Shown: piece after piece, positions 9,096 through 19,864 of the stretch
Position numbering within the stretch: position 1 is the first letter of the stretch
Layout of the letters: each line of letters starts with the position of its first letter
Assembly: GCA_903813345.2 (NCBI GenBank)
Contig: CAIIXF020000196.1
Coordinates: 1-25,000 of the forward strand
DNA: 25,000 nucleotides
Direction: 5' to 3'
Source: Owenia fusiformis
Lineage: Eukaryota > Annelida > Polychaeta > Sabellida > Oweniidae
Translations under genes and position numbers: made by a program
The notes under the pieces: generated by a model
Told to the model about the DNA's origin: nothing
The model's database searches: none
Seen by the model: only the letters and a program-made list of their open reading frames with translations

Positions 9096-11036
9096 ATGTC
9101 ACGTACATTGCAATATATCTAAATTCTACTATAAAACAGATCGAATGATTTTAAGCGTTTCGAGTGACAATGAGCGAGGAAATCTGCCAGAAGTACATGT
9201 TATCTTATGGTTTACAAACTTGTACAAAGTCGTAGTTATGGGAGTTTCCAAAATAGATTGAATCATCTATTATGTCTCATTTATTGGCATAGCTAGCCAT
9301 GCTTCTGTGTTTAACACCTAAATCCGATAACATAACATGATATTCTCCAGATTGCGGTTTAAAAGCAACATGTTAACATTGCATTAGAATGTAAAGATCC
9401 GATCTCGATCACGTGTGCAATATAATAGAAATTTACTCAAAAATACTAAAATATGAATGAAGAAAATCCAAGGCATAAAAAGGTCTATCAAGGGTATCTA
9501 AGTTACTTTCAACATGTTTTCTGTCCGTTTTCATGAGCTATAGGTCTAGCAGAATGTTAGAAAATGTTGCATATATCTTAAAATAAATTGTTTTGAATGT
9601 TAGACAAGGTTGTAAACATCGGAGATGTCACGGGGATCAAAGTAACAGGCCGGTTTCTGAAAGTAAAGATGCGAAAAAGATAATTTAATCATTTTTTAAA
9701 ACTCGTAAACAAACAATAAAAATGTATCAAGTAGATAAATCTAAATCAAAATCACAACTTTAAAGGAGGTGTTGAATAAAACACTTTTTTTAATTTTGGG
9801 AATATGATTGGCTAGAGTAGAGACGTAGAAATAAATATTTCTTATACGTCTTTGAATAGAATGAAGTAGTTTAAATGAAGGCACGTTCAGTTGTAATTTT
9901 AGTTAAACCTATTAGTTGTATTTTAGGGCATCTGCCTTCACTGCATAACGATGTCAAAGGTATCTGCGATTAATGCCACACACTCGAATTCTAAGATTTG
10001 TATTTATGTATTCAATGCTGTATTTACGTATTTTTATTGCTTACATTATACAACATAACCACCTGGAGTTTATCTTTTAATCCACACTTTAAAACATTTA
10101 ATGTCCCTTAATAAAAGGGGTCGAGGACATTCTTTCGAGACGATGGGGTTTCAGTGGTTTTGCACGCCGAGAGTTGTATTATTTCATTCAATTAGCTGCA
10201 AATGCCTACCGCTGTAAATGGAATGTCATTTATATGTTTATTGTATGTTTTTATTTTAGTATTTAGTAAATATCTACTTGGAGGGTCAAAACTGTTTTTT
10301 GAAATATCCACTTACATGGTCTTGGGTAGAGCTTTTTACAAATTAATAACATGTTTTGCAGTGAAATTATAGAAAAGAAAAATTCACACAATCAGCTCTC
10401 ACAAAATAAAATACAATTTGTACCAATTTTGGGGTCATGTTTGCATAGTAATGCAAACGCCCAATAATTGTTTTGAATGACTACTATAATGATAATTTTC
10501 TCTTCGTATCTGCAGCCAAAAGTGATTCCATGAAAACTTCAACTCCATTCAAAAACTGAAACGAGAAGCTACAAAGATGTAAAAGATAATATGGTACAAT
10601 CAAAGCATTCTTTTTTCTAAATCCCCTAAGTGGCTTCTATTTTTGTTTTTATGTAACGTATACTAGGAAATGATGTTCACCTATCCCTATAGTATACACA
10701 ACAGAGTAGTCAAGAGTGCCTACAAGTGCCTTACACTTGATTTTGAATCTCATGATCCTCTGTTGAGGCAAGATCAATGGTGTAATGAAAAGCCATATCA
10801 GGTTTTGTTTTTAGTCTATGATACCGTTGCAATTAGTTTATTTGAACATATAGTGTTTCTATTTATATTTAGCTTATTTTATATATTTGGTGTATGTGCT
10901 ATGTTGTTCTTTGTGCATGTTCTGTCAAGATTTCAAAGTTTATAATTTTAAGATAATTACGTTGTAAAATATATGTAAAATATGCATTAAGAATATTTGT
11001 TGCTACTGATTTCATGTTAATTAACTAAGTTTTTTA
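9096..11036. other. 5' part of intron 1, no supported feature
   Basis: AT-rich sequence. A plus-strand 91-codon ORF at 10670-10945 is T-rich and hydrophobic as expected by chance and has no recognisable family. Confidence 0.45.
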
Positions 11037-11042
11037 ACTTAC

Positions 11043-11178
11043 GTTTGACCCAACTGGTATGGCGAGCGTCGTCAATTTGTTCTTGGATAGTCCTCGCGCA
11101 TACCATTGATATAAAGTCTCCAGCCAGTATGCATAAAATCAAACTGTAAAAATGATACCATGTTCGCTTACTAGCCAT
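11043..11178 (-). CDS. Exon 1: start codon and signal peptide of the VWA protein
   Basis: ATG lies at 11178-11176 in a favourable context, with A at -3 and G at +4. It opens 45 codons plus one base and ends at a GTAAGT donor (intron begins 11042), so the exon closes in phase 1. The peptide begins MASKRTWYHF, followed by a hydrophobic core (SLILCILAG, then FISMV) and a plausible signal-peptidase site after VCA at about residue 28. The mature N-terminus would then start RTIQEQIDD. The splice phase matches the VWA exon exactly: C plus GA gives Arg46. The exon is too short for an ordinary ORF scan. Evidence is the start context, signal peptide, donor and phase; the link to exon 2 across a 7-kb intron is inference. 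Confidence 0.62.
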
Positions 11179-11212
11179 TGTTTATACTATTTGCTCGTCT
11201 TCACATTTTGTG

Positions 11213-11219
11213 ATTTATA
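11213..11219 (-). promoter_or_regulatory. TATA-like box upstream of exon 1
   Basis: TATAAAT on the minus strand begins 41 bases before the ATG. Transcription starting 25-30 bases downstream would leave a 5' leader of only about 5-10 bases. A second TATAAAC sits directly before the ATG and is less likely to be functional. Confidence 0.35.
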
Positions 11220-12431
11220 CAAATACAATCCGTAACCGTACTCGATGAAATGTGTAGCTCCGAGCCTGCAATTCTATCCACCCACTGATGTATTACATAT
11301 TTTACGGTCTCTAGGTTTCAATTCATAAATTATAATTATGATAAGGTTGTAGTGGATTCCCTCCTGTTTTGACTTGATCCAGTGGAATTAAAAAGATGTA
11401 TCACAATTCCTAAGCGCCAGCGTTATTTCTGGAGATTTCCCCCAAATTATGAGCACGCTTTAACTGACGGAAACATTTATCAAATTTGCGATGAAAACAT
11501 CGTGACACGAACTTGCTTTATGGAACATCTCCTTTTAATTCTGTTGCAATTTTGTCTTCAATAAGTGTCGTATATTATCATATGCTTAAGCAATTATATT
11601 CATTAAATCACATTAATAACCTTTCTAATGTTTACGATTTTACGATAGACTGGCTTGAGGTATAAGAGCACAACCTTATAACAGAAAGTCAAAATAGGAA
11701 CCGCCAAATTGCTAGTTTGTGATAGTATATCAAAGAACCAAAAAGATTGCGATATCCTAGTTACGATTTTGCCCTTGGATACTTTGAATATAGACACTGT
11801 TTGAAAATATTTCAGGGTGGTCAAAATTACTTTTTACTGTCAGATCTTTGGCGTTGGAATGCTCACAATTTCTTTGGGTTAAAACATGTGACATGTCCGA
11901 CTTGTTTCAAATTAACACGCGATTCAGCATACGTGGCGTTCAAAGTAAGATCAGCAGGTTTAGAGTTAACGCCATCGACCGTGATTGTGATATTTTTCTG
12001 CGTTCAAATGTGTTCTAATGTATAGTAGCTCTGAACTCTGCAAACTAATTCCAAAATAAATACCACTTCACCTTTGGACATAAGTAACTATTTCTGTAAT
12101 ATTCAAAATTACACTATGGATTTATTCCAAAAAGTTGATCCGTTCCTGATAGGAATCACAATTTTTTTTCGATTTTCAATAAGACCATCTGATTCTTTAA
12201 TAGAATCGTGGTTACCAAGAATCGAAATTTTAATTGCTAAATCTGATCGCTGAATTGAACGGAAGGGAGTTCTTGTAAAAATTGAGATATGATACATGTT
12301 CCTTTTTTCTCGGATACCATTCAGATATCACACGATTTAATCAAACTTAATGACATTGTCATTTTAACCTCATCCTCTTAAAAGTGTTTAGTTGATTGTG
12401 GGATGTTTTTGAGTTTTGGTACGTCAGATGT

Positions 12432-12446
12432 AGGTCAAGAAGGTCG
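12432..12446 (+). promoter_or_regulatory. Direct repeat of nuclear-receptor half-sites (DR3-like)
   Basis: AGGTCA-AGA-AGGTCG is a three-base-spaced direct repeat with one mismatch in the second half-site, about 200 bases from the perfect inverted repeat. It may belong to the same regulatory cluster or be chance. Confidence 0.22.
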
Positions 12447-12636
12447 ATATAACACTGATTAGAAGTTCAACAACCAATGTTGTTTATCAAATAAATGGCC
12501 ACTTTTTTTCCTGCTTCTGCAACTACAAAAGCTTCTACCCTAATTTACTATTTTGGCAATGCGGAGAAAGAGAATTAAATATACTGGTAGAAATGTGATG
12601 AGGCTATTGCAAATCAAGTGAGTTGACTGCCAACAG

Positions 12637-12659
12637 AAATAGGTCACGTTGACCTATTT
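12637..12659. promoter_or_regulatory. Perfect palindrome containing AGGTCA-CGT-TGACCT
   Basis: Ten-base arms (AAATAGGTCA and TGACCTATTT) flank CGT. The core is an inverted repeat of AGGTCA with three-base spacing, the consensus oestrogen-response-element layout recognised by steroid-type nuclear receptors. It lies about 1.46 kb upstream of the VWA-gene start codon. Function is inferred from the motif only. Confidence 0.4.
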
Positions 12660-12691
12660 TTGGTCGAATTTCTATCTTTAGGAGAGTCCGA

Positions 12692-12735
12692 AATTCACCT
12701 GACCTACATTTTGATCTTGTGTGTCAGGGTGAATT
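12692..12735. repeat. Imperfect inverted repeat near the nuclear-receptor cluster
   Basis: AATTCACCTGAC pairs with GTCAGGGTGAATT apart from one extra G, with a loop of roughly 20 bases. It contains another TGACCT half-site at 12700-12705. Confidence 0.4.
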
Positions 12736-14029
12736 AGGTAATTTTCCTTTGAAACGATGGCCTTTGCTATATATGTAATATTAGCTCGTGGGTTTAAAGA
12801 AACTTGTCCGCACCTAATTCTTTTAGAAACCAGAGGGGCGATAAAAGTGCAAGTTACAAATTAAAGTACCTTGTTAAGGTTTCCATAACAAAGTATGAGT
12901 GCACTACAAGTAGCCCAACTCTACATAAAACCCAATGTACAATTTTAAGACCAGTTCACGAACTCATTTTGTCAGTTATTACATTAAGTGATTTGATCGG
13001 AACGATATTTCAGTTTGTAATTACTATTTTCCTCGTTTTAAAATAACCGCTCAAAGCAAAGATGCCATGAATATTATCTAAATGTCCATTTTATCACCTC
13101 CTATCAGATGAATGAGAGAGTTAGCATATTCTTACAGTTTCGTCATCATTTTCAAATTGTTCACTTTAACTAATGTGCTTTGTTTTACCAGTTAACGTCA
13201 TAGGACAAGATAACCTTTTTCCCTTGTAAATCTTTTATTATCAATTGCGCTAAAAATACTGGATACATCCTTGTGAGTTATAGTTCCATTGTGGTCGCTT
13301 TCAACTAATCTGAGATTATCCCTATAACTGTATAACGTTTTGTACTCGCGAGTGTCGTTATCATTCCTTGGAGCTATAATATAAGCCATATATAGGACAC
13401 ACAAAGCTTACGTTGTCAAAAAGTTACATATTTCATTACATTGCTCAATATTTATAGTTAAGATGTAAGTGTGTGTCATGTCCCCCTCTATATTAGCTTG
13501 ATATATAGATGTAAGTGTCTATCAAAATAAATGTATTGGGAGGTTACGAGCAAACAGAAATGTTGACTTCAAATCTCCCTATTTTTCGTTGTATAAAACA
13601 CTTCCAAACAAATTAAACGAGACATCCTTGGTCGTTATAACTAACAGAGCAAATCATGATCTATTAAAGTGTCACTTTCATTTCGAAGATAATTAATTAA
13701 TAACAATTTTTCTTATATTTGCAACTTTGCTCTAAAGAGATGTCCGTGTATTTTACACCAGGTAACTTAAAACTGAAAAATAGGCACAGAACTGTTAGTA
13801 TTAGTTTAGTGTTTTCTTAACATACTGTGATGATATTTCTCAATAAATCAAAGTCACTCTTTTGACGTTCTTCCGCCTTTATTTTTGCTTTTTTCTTCAA
13901 GTTGCACTTTTGCACATATGTGAGGTTGGTGGATCTTTCATCTTTCACATCATTGTCTGATCTTCATCTATTTTTCATGTTAAAATAGCATCATTGATGA
14001 AGATGTTGAAAACACACTTCGTGAAAATT

Positions 14030-14740
14030 GTGTAAACAACAAGGTATGGCACATTTGTTGAAACAGCGAGACAACGAGGTATGGCACGCTTGTTGAAATA
14101 GCTAAACATGACATGGCACACTCGTTGAAATGACTAGACAGAGGCATGGCACCCTTTATCAAATAGCTAGTCAACGATGCATGGCATACTTGTTGAAATG
14201 GCAAGACAACGAGGCATGGCACCCTTGGACAAATAGCTTAACAACTTGGCATGGCACACTTGAAATAGCTCAGGCGCATGGCACACTTGTTGAAAAAGCT
14301 AGTCAACAATTAAGGCATGGTACACTTGATGAAACTGCTAGAAAACGAGGCTTGGAATACCTAGTGTTAAAATATATAACTAAACAGCGAGGCGTGGAAC
14401 ACCCGTTGAAATAGCTAGACAATGAGGTGTGGCACACTTCTCGAAATAGCTAAACGGCGAGGCATGGCCATGGCTTGTCGAAATAGCTGGACAATGAGGT
14501 GTGGCACACTTCTCGAAATAGCTAAACGGCGAGGCATGGCTTGTCGAAATAGCTAGACAATGAGGTGCGGCACACTTCTCGAAATAGCTAAATGGCGAGG
14601 CATGGCTTGTCGAAATAGCTAGACAATGAGATGTGGCACACTTCTCGAAATAACTAGACAATGGGGCATGGCGCACTCGTTGATATGGTGCACTTGCTGA
14701 AATAGCTAGACAACGAGTTGCTGCACACATGTTTAGATAG
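14030..14740. repeat. 35-bp satellite with 66-bp higher-order repeat
   Basis: The basic unit is about GAAATAGCTAGACAACGAGG followed by CATGGCACACTTGTT (35 bp). From roughly 14395 to 14665 two unit types alternate, a 35-bp type ending GTGTGGCACACTTCTC and a shortened 31-bp type ending GGCATGGCTTGTC, making a 66-bp dimer repeated about four times. Because 66 is divisible by three, the minus-strand ORF at 14844-14380 shows a 22-residue repeat; it is a shadow. Confidence 0.87.
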
Positions 14741-15815
14741 CTAGAAGACATACTAGCTGTAAAATTGTAAGTGAAGAGACAACCCGATTCTTTGACCTGA
14801 AAGCAGTTCAGCAATGTAAAGCCGGAACTCGTTACAAAATTCAAGAACGCGATATGTCATTTTTATTTCGTTTTGGTCTTGTTTATTGGCTTACTGCGTT
14901 GCTTCAGTAGTCACAGAAGTATAGACTGCAGACTTTGTTTTATAGACTCTATAAAGAACTGGGAAAAGCAATTGCATCTCACGGGCGACTTTTAATTGAA
15001 CCTGACGTTAAGCAATGTTTATATGAATAAATCAAGAAAAAGCGTCCAAATGGCAGTGATCTTGAAATGAAATACCAACATGATATCTGTTTCCGATGCA
15101 GGCTTGAAGTAATTGATAAATAGCTACAGCGCAATGTTCATGTCACTGTGAACCTGGGAAACGTTTTTGATACGATGAAAATAAACACGTTTTAGTATTT
15201 ACCGAAACACGGAGCATACTTTTCAAAATTATTTTTTGAAATTGGCATACTTTGTTCTTTATGGTTTGATTGTGACCTTGATGATACTTCTTGTAAAAAG
15301 TCAAAGGTGTTAAAATTCGAGCCTTAGGCGAAATACGCTGTTACATATCTTTTGCCACAATTTTGCCTCCAGGTGAGATAAAAAATAAAACATTTCATTA
15401 ATCATAATAAACTATTCAATAGGGCTGTTTCCAATATGTTCAACTGGGTTTATGGATGGTAATAAAGCTAGCCTTGACGAGTATATAATTAAATCATTTT
15501 TTGTGTGATAAACGTCAGTGAATATGAGTCAAGTCATATATTTCTGAGTGAGATTGAATTTCAAAAACCAAATCCCACTATTTGGAAAGGATTATACTCT
15601 ATGAATATGTGATTGGTAATACATATACATAGACTTTTTGACGACATTTTTATGATAGTATGCCAGGCTAAAAAATTGTGGATTCAATCTAAAGATCACA
15701 ATATTTTGCTATCTGCGTGACGCGGATTTGTTTTGGAAACATGTGCTTGGGGTTGAGATGAAAACAAATAAACATCCTTAAATGTATTGATCTACGATGA
15801 TGAATGGAATAATGA
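14741..15815. other. No supported feature
   Basis: AT-rich sequence with only short stops-rich frames on both strands. I see no repeat family or RNA gene. Confidence 0.45.
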
Positions 15816-15819
15816 CATG

Positions 15820-15893
15820 TACTATTCATATTTAAATGAGTTGCCCATATAATAGTAAGTTAAAAAGTTGCATTCGCGAATACAAGCTTAGTT
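15820..15893. mobile_element. Partial copy of the 17.6-kb hairpin (MITE-like) element
   Basis: TATTCATATTTAAATGAGTT followed closely by GTTGCATTCGCGAATACAAG matches the right arm and the outer end of the element at 17603-17779, with the middle of the arm deleted. Confidence 0.6.
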
Positions 15894-15951
15894 AAATGTA
15901 GAGCATTGACTCTGTGGTCGCATTCAGGTTAATGAACTACATCGGCATTAA

Positions 15952-16158
15952 CTGAAAGTTCTTGAACGATTTAATGATTTTGTCGGCTTTCCGATTGATC
16001 CTGCCATCTATGTCAATTTGGTCCCCATCTACAATCTCATTGACATTTTACGCACACGTTTACGAAAAGAACCCAGGAAGGCATCGGTTGTACGTCATCT
16101 TTTAGTCTTATCTGATGGAGATACATCTTCTAACCTCTACCTGGTAATACGGTGTTGA
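15952..16158 (+). other. Unrecognised exon-like open frame without Met
   Basis: A 68-codon frame opens after TAA and ends at TGA, with no ATG. It reads LKVLERFNDFVGFPIDPAIY, then VNLVPIYNLIDILRTRLRKE, then PRKASVVRHL and LSDGDTSSNLYL. C/T-ending codons are common and the amphipathic sequence looks protein-like. A donor-like CTG-GTAATA occurs at 16144, and a weak CTGAAAG acceptor at its start. It could be an internal exon of an otherwise unseen plus-strand gene or a gene relic. No family recognised. Confidence 0.22.
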
Positions 16159-17602
16159 TATACAGCGCCGATGGAACGACTGCCATTAGCAAAACAAAAC
16201 ATAAATTACGATTACCGTACAAGACGGTGATAGGCTTTTTGATAATCATCACGTCATTCTGTTTCATTTGCAACATGCTATGATATTATGACACCTTTTC
16301 ACCTGATTTTACCTGATGGGAGGAGCTACAGTTATAAAGCTATCATGAGTTTAATGCCCGTATGCCTGGATATATTGAACTTGAATATTTTTGGTTGCAA
16401 CATAGGAATTATAATCTATTGACAGGCCTCTGAAAGTAACAAAGCAGTGCTACTTCAACAAGTGTTATGCCCCCCCCCCCCTTAAATATCAGCTATCGTG
16501 TAATCTAGGATCTCTGGTATCACAAAACGAACACCAAATATCATGGCATTACTCGGCTGTGGAGAAATGAGTTGACAAGGTCAGTATGGGTGGTAGGTGA
16601 CTGACTGAATCCAAGGAATTCGATATAAACCAATATAAAATGTTTCTAAATTTGGCGCGACTATTTAATATCGAGTTTAATGTATATTTTACTAAGTTAG
16701 TTTGCTTGTTTGGATTAATCAATACCGGAGCGTGGATTCAGAAGCATTTTAATACAATGCAAAAACGTGATTTCAAATCATCTTATATTCTTTGGTCTAA
16801 GGTAGGTGGTCTAGCCACTGTATTGTCATACCCCCGGCATCACACTGGGGCATCGTATTGATTTACTGTAGTTGCTGTAATAAAATGAATGAATATTCGT
16901 CTCAAAATGCACATCGCCGTAGAGCAGGTGTAATTTGTAGAGCCAAGACGCCCCATTCTGATACACATCGCATCTAAAAACCTGGGTGGCGATGCAAGAA
17001 GAGAGGGCCGTGGATGATTCCATGATGAAGACGCCAATTTTTCTTTAATTCATGAATTACATATGTAAAGCATAAAATGAATGGAAATTAAATTGGGTGA
17101 CAGTAAAGAATTAGAATTAATTTAAAAAGTCAACGGAAATAGTTTTTATAAATTGAAAATGCGTTAGTGAAATGCAATGGCACTTTAAGAACTATCTGAC
17201 AAAGAAAATATGCTTAACTTTTTTATGACAAATTACTTAAACCTTTACATTACTTTGTTATGGATAAGCGAGTGTGTTGCGGGTTGGCTTCTAACAGTCA
17301 CTAAGAGATACATCATAGACTAAGAAAACTAGAAAACATACACATTTTCCTACATACTATATCTAGTACTTTGACCAATCACACCAATACTGTACACCAA
17401 TTCTTCAAAATATAAATTGGAAGAAAACGACATCTTTATGAACACAGAGAAATATTCTTCATTGAAATCGGTTTATATAGAATTTATTAAATACAGACTG
17501 TACGTTTTCATACATTTACAATTATAATCTATATAGATATTGAGTCGTGATAGTTGCAATATTACAATTTGTTCTTAAATTAAAGCACACATTTCAATAA
17601 TA
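16159..17602. other. Largely featureless, with a poly(C) run and one exon-like ORF
   Basis: A run of 12 C lies at 16470-16481. A G+C-richer patch at about 16890-17035 holds two overlapping minus-strand ORFs of 65 codons each (from 17023 and 17037). One includes CDVYQNGASWLYKLHLLYGD. It lacks clear splice partners, so I do not call a gene. Confidence 0.35.
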
Positions 17603-17785
17603 TGTTAGCTTGTATTCGCGAATGCAACTAACGGCTGTCGGCTACCGGATTAACCTACCATTTTATGTGCAACTCATTTAAATATGAATACAACCTGCCA
17701 CTATTCCATTCATATTTAAATGAGTTGGTCATAAAATATTAGGTTTAATCCGGTAGCCGAATGCCGTTATTTGCATTCGTACGTC
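17603..17785. mobile_element. Hairpin (foldback) MITE-like element
   Basis: Two arms, about 17619-17690 and 17708-17779, are inverted copies. Shared landmarks include GAATGCAA, TAACGGC, CGGCTACCGGATTAA, ATTTTATG and AACTCATTTAAATATGAAT. The loop is about 17 bases. The left outer flank TTAGCTTGTATTCGCGAATG is itself partly palindromic. No coding capacity, as expected of a non-autonomous foldback element. Confidence 0.75.
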
Positions 17786-19189
17786 TTCCATATTTGATTT
17801 GCATGCCATAATATGCAGGCAGGACCTTTAGGATTGTATCTATTGCTAGGGTGGGCTCATTTTCATAGTATTTACACCTCGTAACAAAATACAAGTCATC
17901 TTCAACACAACAATCTGAATATTTTGTACATTTGCGACAATTTACATTTTTATTTCGAGATCTATATTATGTACGTGTAGATCAGGTACCGTACGATATA
18001 TTCTCATGATTCTATGGATTATGATCGAATACTAGTAGTCCAAATCAGTGTGTTATTGAAAGAGCCATCTATAGCCGATGTCATTCCATTTGACGAAGTG
18101 TTTCCAAATAGTTACTCATTCATTTATATCTCATCTGTTTTTTGATTTATTGGGTTATTTTGTGTCCTGCTGAGGACAGCACTGTTAAATGCGTTAACTG
18201 TTTATTAACCCCCCTCAGCAGGTGAATCGGTAAGAAAGATATATGTCGTACGATAAGTGATCTCCTCGCGGTTTTAATTTAAAATATGTTGATTCTTTGA
18301 AATTATATTCAGTGTATCAGTTACTTATCAACTTATCAAGCATAGTTAAAGTTCCCATTTTTCAAACCATTTTGCAGAGTTTAAATCCCACGCAAACTTT
18401 AACTTCATAAATTATTGAATCCGTTTTGAATTATGAACCTTGGCGTGAGAAGATTGCGGGTCTTGGGGGTCAGAACATCAACGCAACGTGTGATGACGGA
18501 AATTATTAAGCGATGATATATGTGGCCTGTAGCGATGTTTTAAATTGTTTTTTTCTATGGCTTAAAAGGTTTTGAAATGATTTTCAGTGGTTTTCTTTCC
18601 CTCGCTTTAGTTCGGAGAGTATTTGCACTGCATCGTCTTTTCATATCCTTGGATTTATAACTCAATTTCTCGATTTTCCAGAATCGAGTTTGAAAAAAGT
18701 TTGAAAAAATACTTGCATTATATCTAAATCCTCGTGGATTTTTGCCAATAAAGTGATAAATGAAAACATTCGCACAGACCTTTCACGCAATTTTAGTCAA
18801 TATTATCATCCGGCATGTCTCATCATAAACAGTTGTTGGGAGGAAAGAAGCATTTATCTTACCATTGTTTGGCATTTTAGGGCATTCTTTTACACTTACT
18901 GTTCACTTACCAGGGTATATTTTCAAGATGAAAAGATCTTAAATGTCGTAAATTCTAAATTATTTCTTAACGATAGATAATGGCTAGTTAAGATGGAGTT
19001 ATTCATTTCCTTTAAATTAAAAATTGTATATAGGTTTCAAAGAGGGTGAACGCTGCAATTCATTAAAATTTTGGAAGGCAAAATGATTTTTGGGTCCAAC
19101 TCACACATAATTATGTTGGACAAGTCTATGTTAATGAGTCGACTTCGTGTAGTTAATGTAATGTAGATAATTATCATTATCTTTGTTAG
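17786..19189. other. No gene recognised; contains a hairpin at 18166-18222
   Basis: AT-rich. A perfect 10-base inverted repeat (CCTGCTGAGG at 18166-18175 and CCTCAGCAGG at 18213-18222) encloses a 37-base loop with internal GTTAA repeats. The plus ORF at 18753-18980 has no family features. Confidence 0.4.
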
Positions 19190-19530
19190 GTTATTTGTCA
19201 TCAGCCTCGGTAGGTGAATTGTAATCACATTCGTTTGGTCAATTCATCAACTTCTTATGGTCGTTTGCCTTCACACCTTCGTTTTATAATTTGTTATCAC
19301 TTTACGGTCATTTCATTACGGTCAAGAGTGATGGTCATATGTTCTCATCCTCGTTTATCAATCGTCATTTTCTTCTTATGGTCAGTTGTCACCACCTTTA
19401 TGTGGTCAGTTGTCACCAAATTCATGTGGTCACTTCTCACCAACTTTATGGTCAATTATCACCACTTTCATATTGTCGTTTAGGGTCCGTCATTTAGCAC
19501 CTTGTCTTCGATCGTATGGTCAAACGTCAT
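19190..19530. repeat. 24-bp tandem repeat, clear core 19374-19480
   Basis: The core unit is about TTATGTGGTCAGTTGTCACC plus AACT. Decayed units built around GGTCA and TCAC extend from about 19190 to 19530. The overlapping plus-strand ORFs of 68 and 89 codons are repeat shadows. Confidence 0.7.
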
Positions 19531-19864
19531 ATTTTAACAAAGTCACAAATTAATGTAATTATGCACAACAGTGGTTCACCTTTGTTCATTGCTGATGTCA
19601 AATCGATGTTTGGCATATACCTTTCCCCAAACTCTTGAGAAATGATCTCTCAATACATTCTTTGCATGGTTTATTACTTGCCCCGTATCATTCCACTTAA
19701 TATTTATCTGAATTGTGTCGTCGATGTGAAGAAGGCGTTATCAGAAACTTCTCACCACCGGTAGAAAAAATAAAACTTCAAAACACATTTTTAAACCGCC
19801 AAATTATGTTTTATCGTTACAATATGCAAGATGTGAAAATTACCACACATACTCAGGGAGTTGG

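Larger units (their letters stand above)
569..11178 (-). other. Gene model: secreted VWA-domain protein with long Asn/Asp/Gly-rich repeat tail
   Basis: Four exons join into one frame: 11178-11043, 4084-3506, 3066-2926 and 2373-569. Introns are about 6958, 439 and 552 nt. Each donor has a good consensus (GTAAGT, GTGAGT, GTAAGT) and each acceptor ends in TTACAG, TTCTAG or TTTCAG. Every junction is phase 1, as is typical of extracellular modules. The product is about 886 residues: signal peptide 1 to about 28, short linker, VWA 47-238, Thr/Pro/Asn/Asp linker 239-286, then a disordered repeat region 287-886. I infer a secreted matrix-type protein in which the VWA domain would bind a partner through a metal ion and the tail would supply a hydrophilic, possibly ion-binding, scaffold. 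No named orthologue is recognised. The 3' end is uncertain because a donor overlaps the stop region, and transcript evidence is lacking. Confidence 0.72.
11220..14029. other. Upstream/intergenic region of the VWA gene
   Basis: Apart from the nuclear-receptor-like sites at 12432-12735 I see no gene. Plus-strand ORFs at 11747-12025 and 12804-13046 and minus-strand ORF 13404-13198 lack domains, splice context or codon bias. Confidence 0.4.

Noticed and set aside
10670-10945. 91-codon hydrophobic ORF as a membrane protein
   Set aside because: T-rich DNA yields Phe/Leu/Ile runs by chance; no conserved motif or splice context, and it lies in intron 1 on the opposite strand.
11747-12025. 92-codon plus ORF with several Cys/His
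   Set aside because: No zinc-finger spacing or recognisable domain; typical random-ORF composition.
14380-14844. 154-codon minus ORF with a 22-residue repeat
   Set aside because: Produced by the 66-bp satellite period; no start context, family or splice site.
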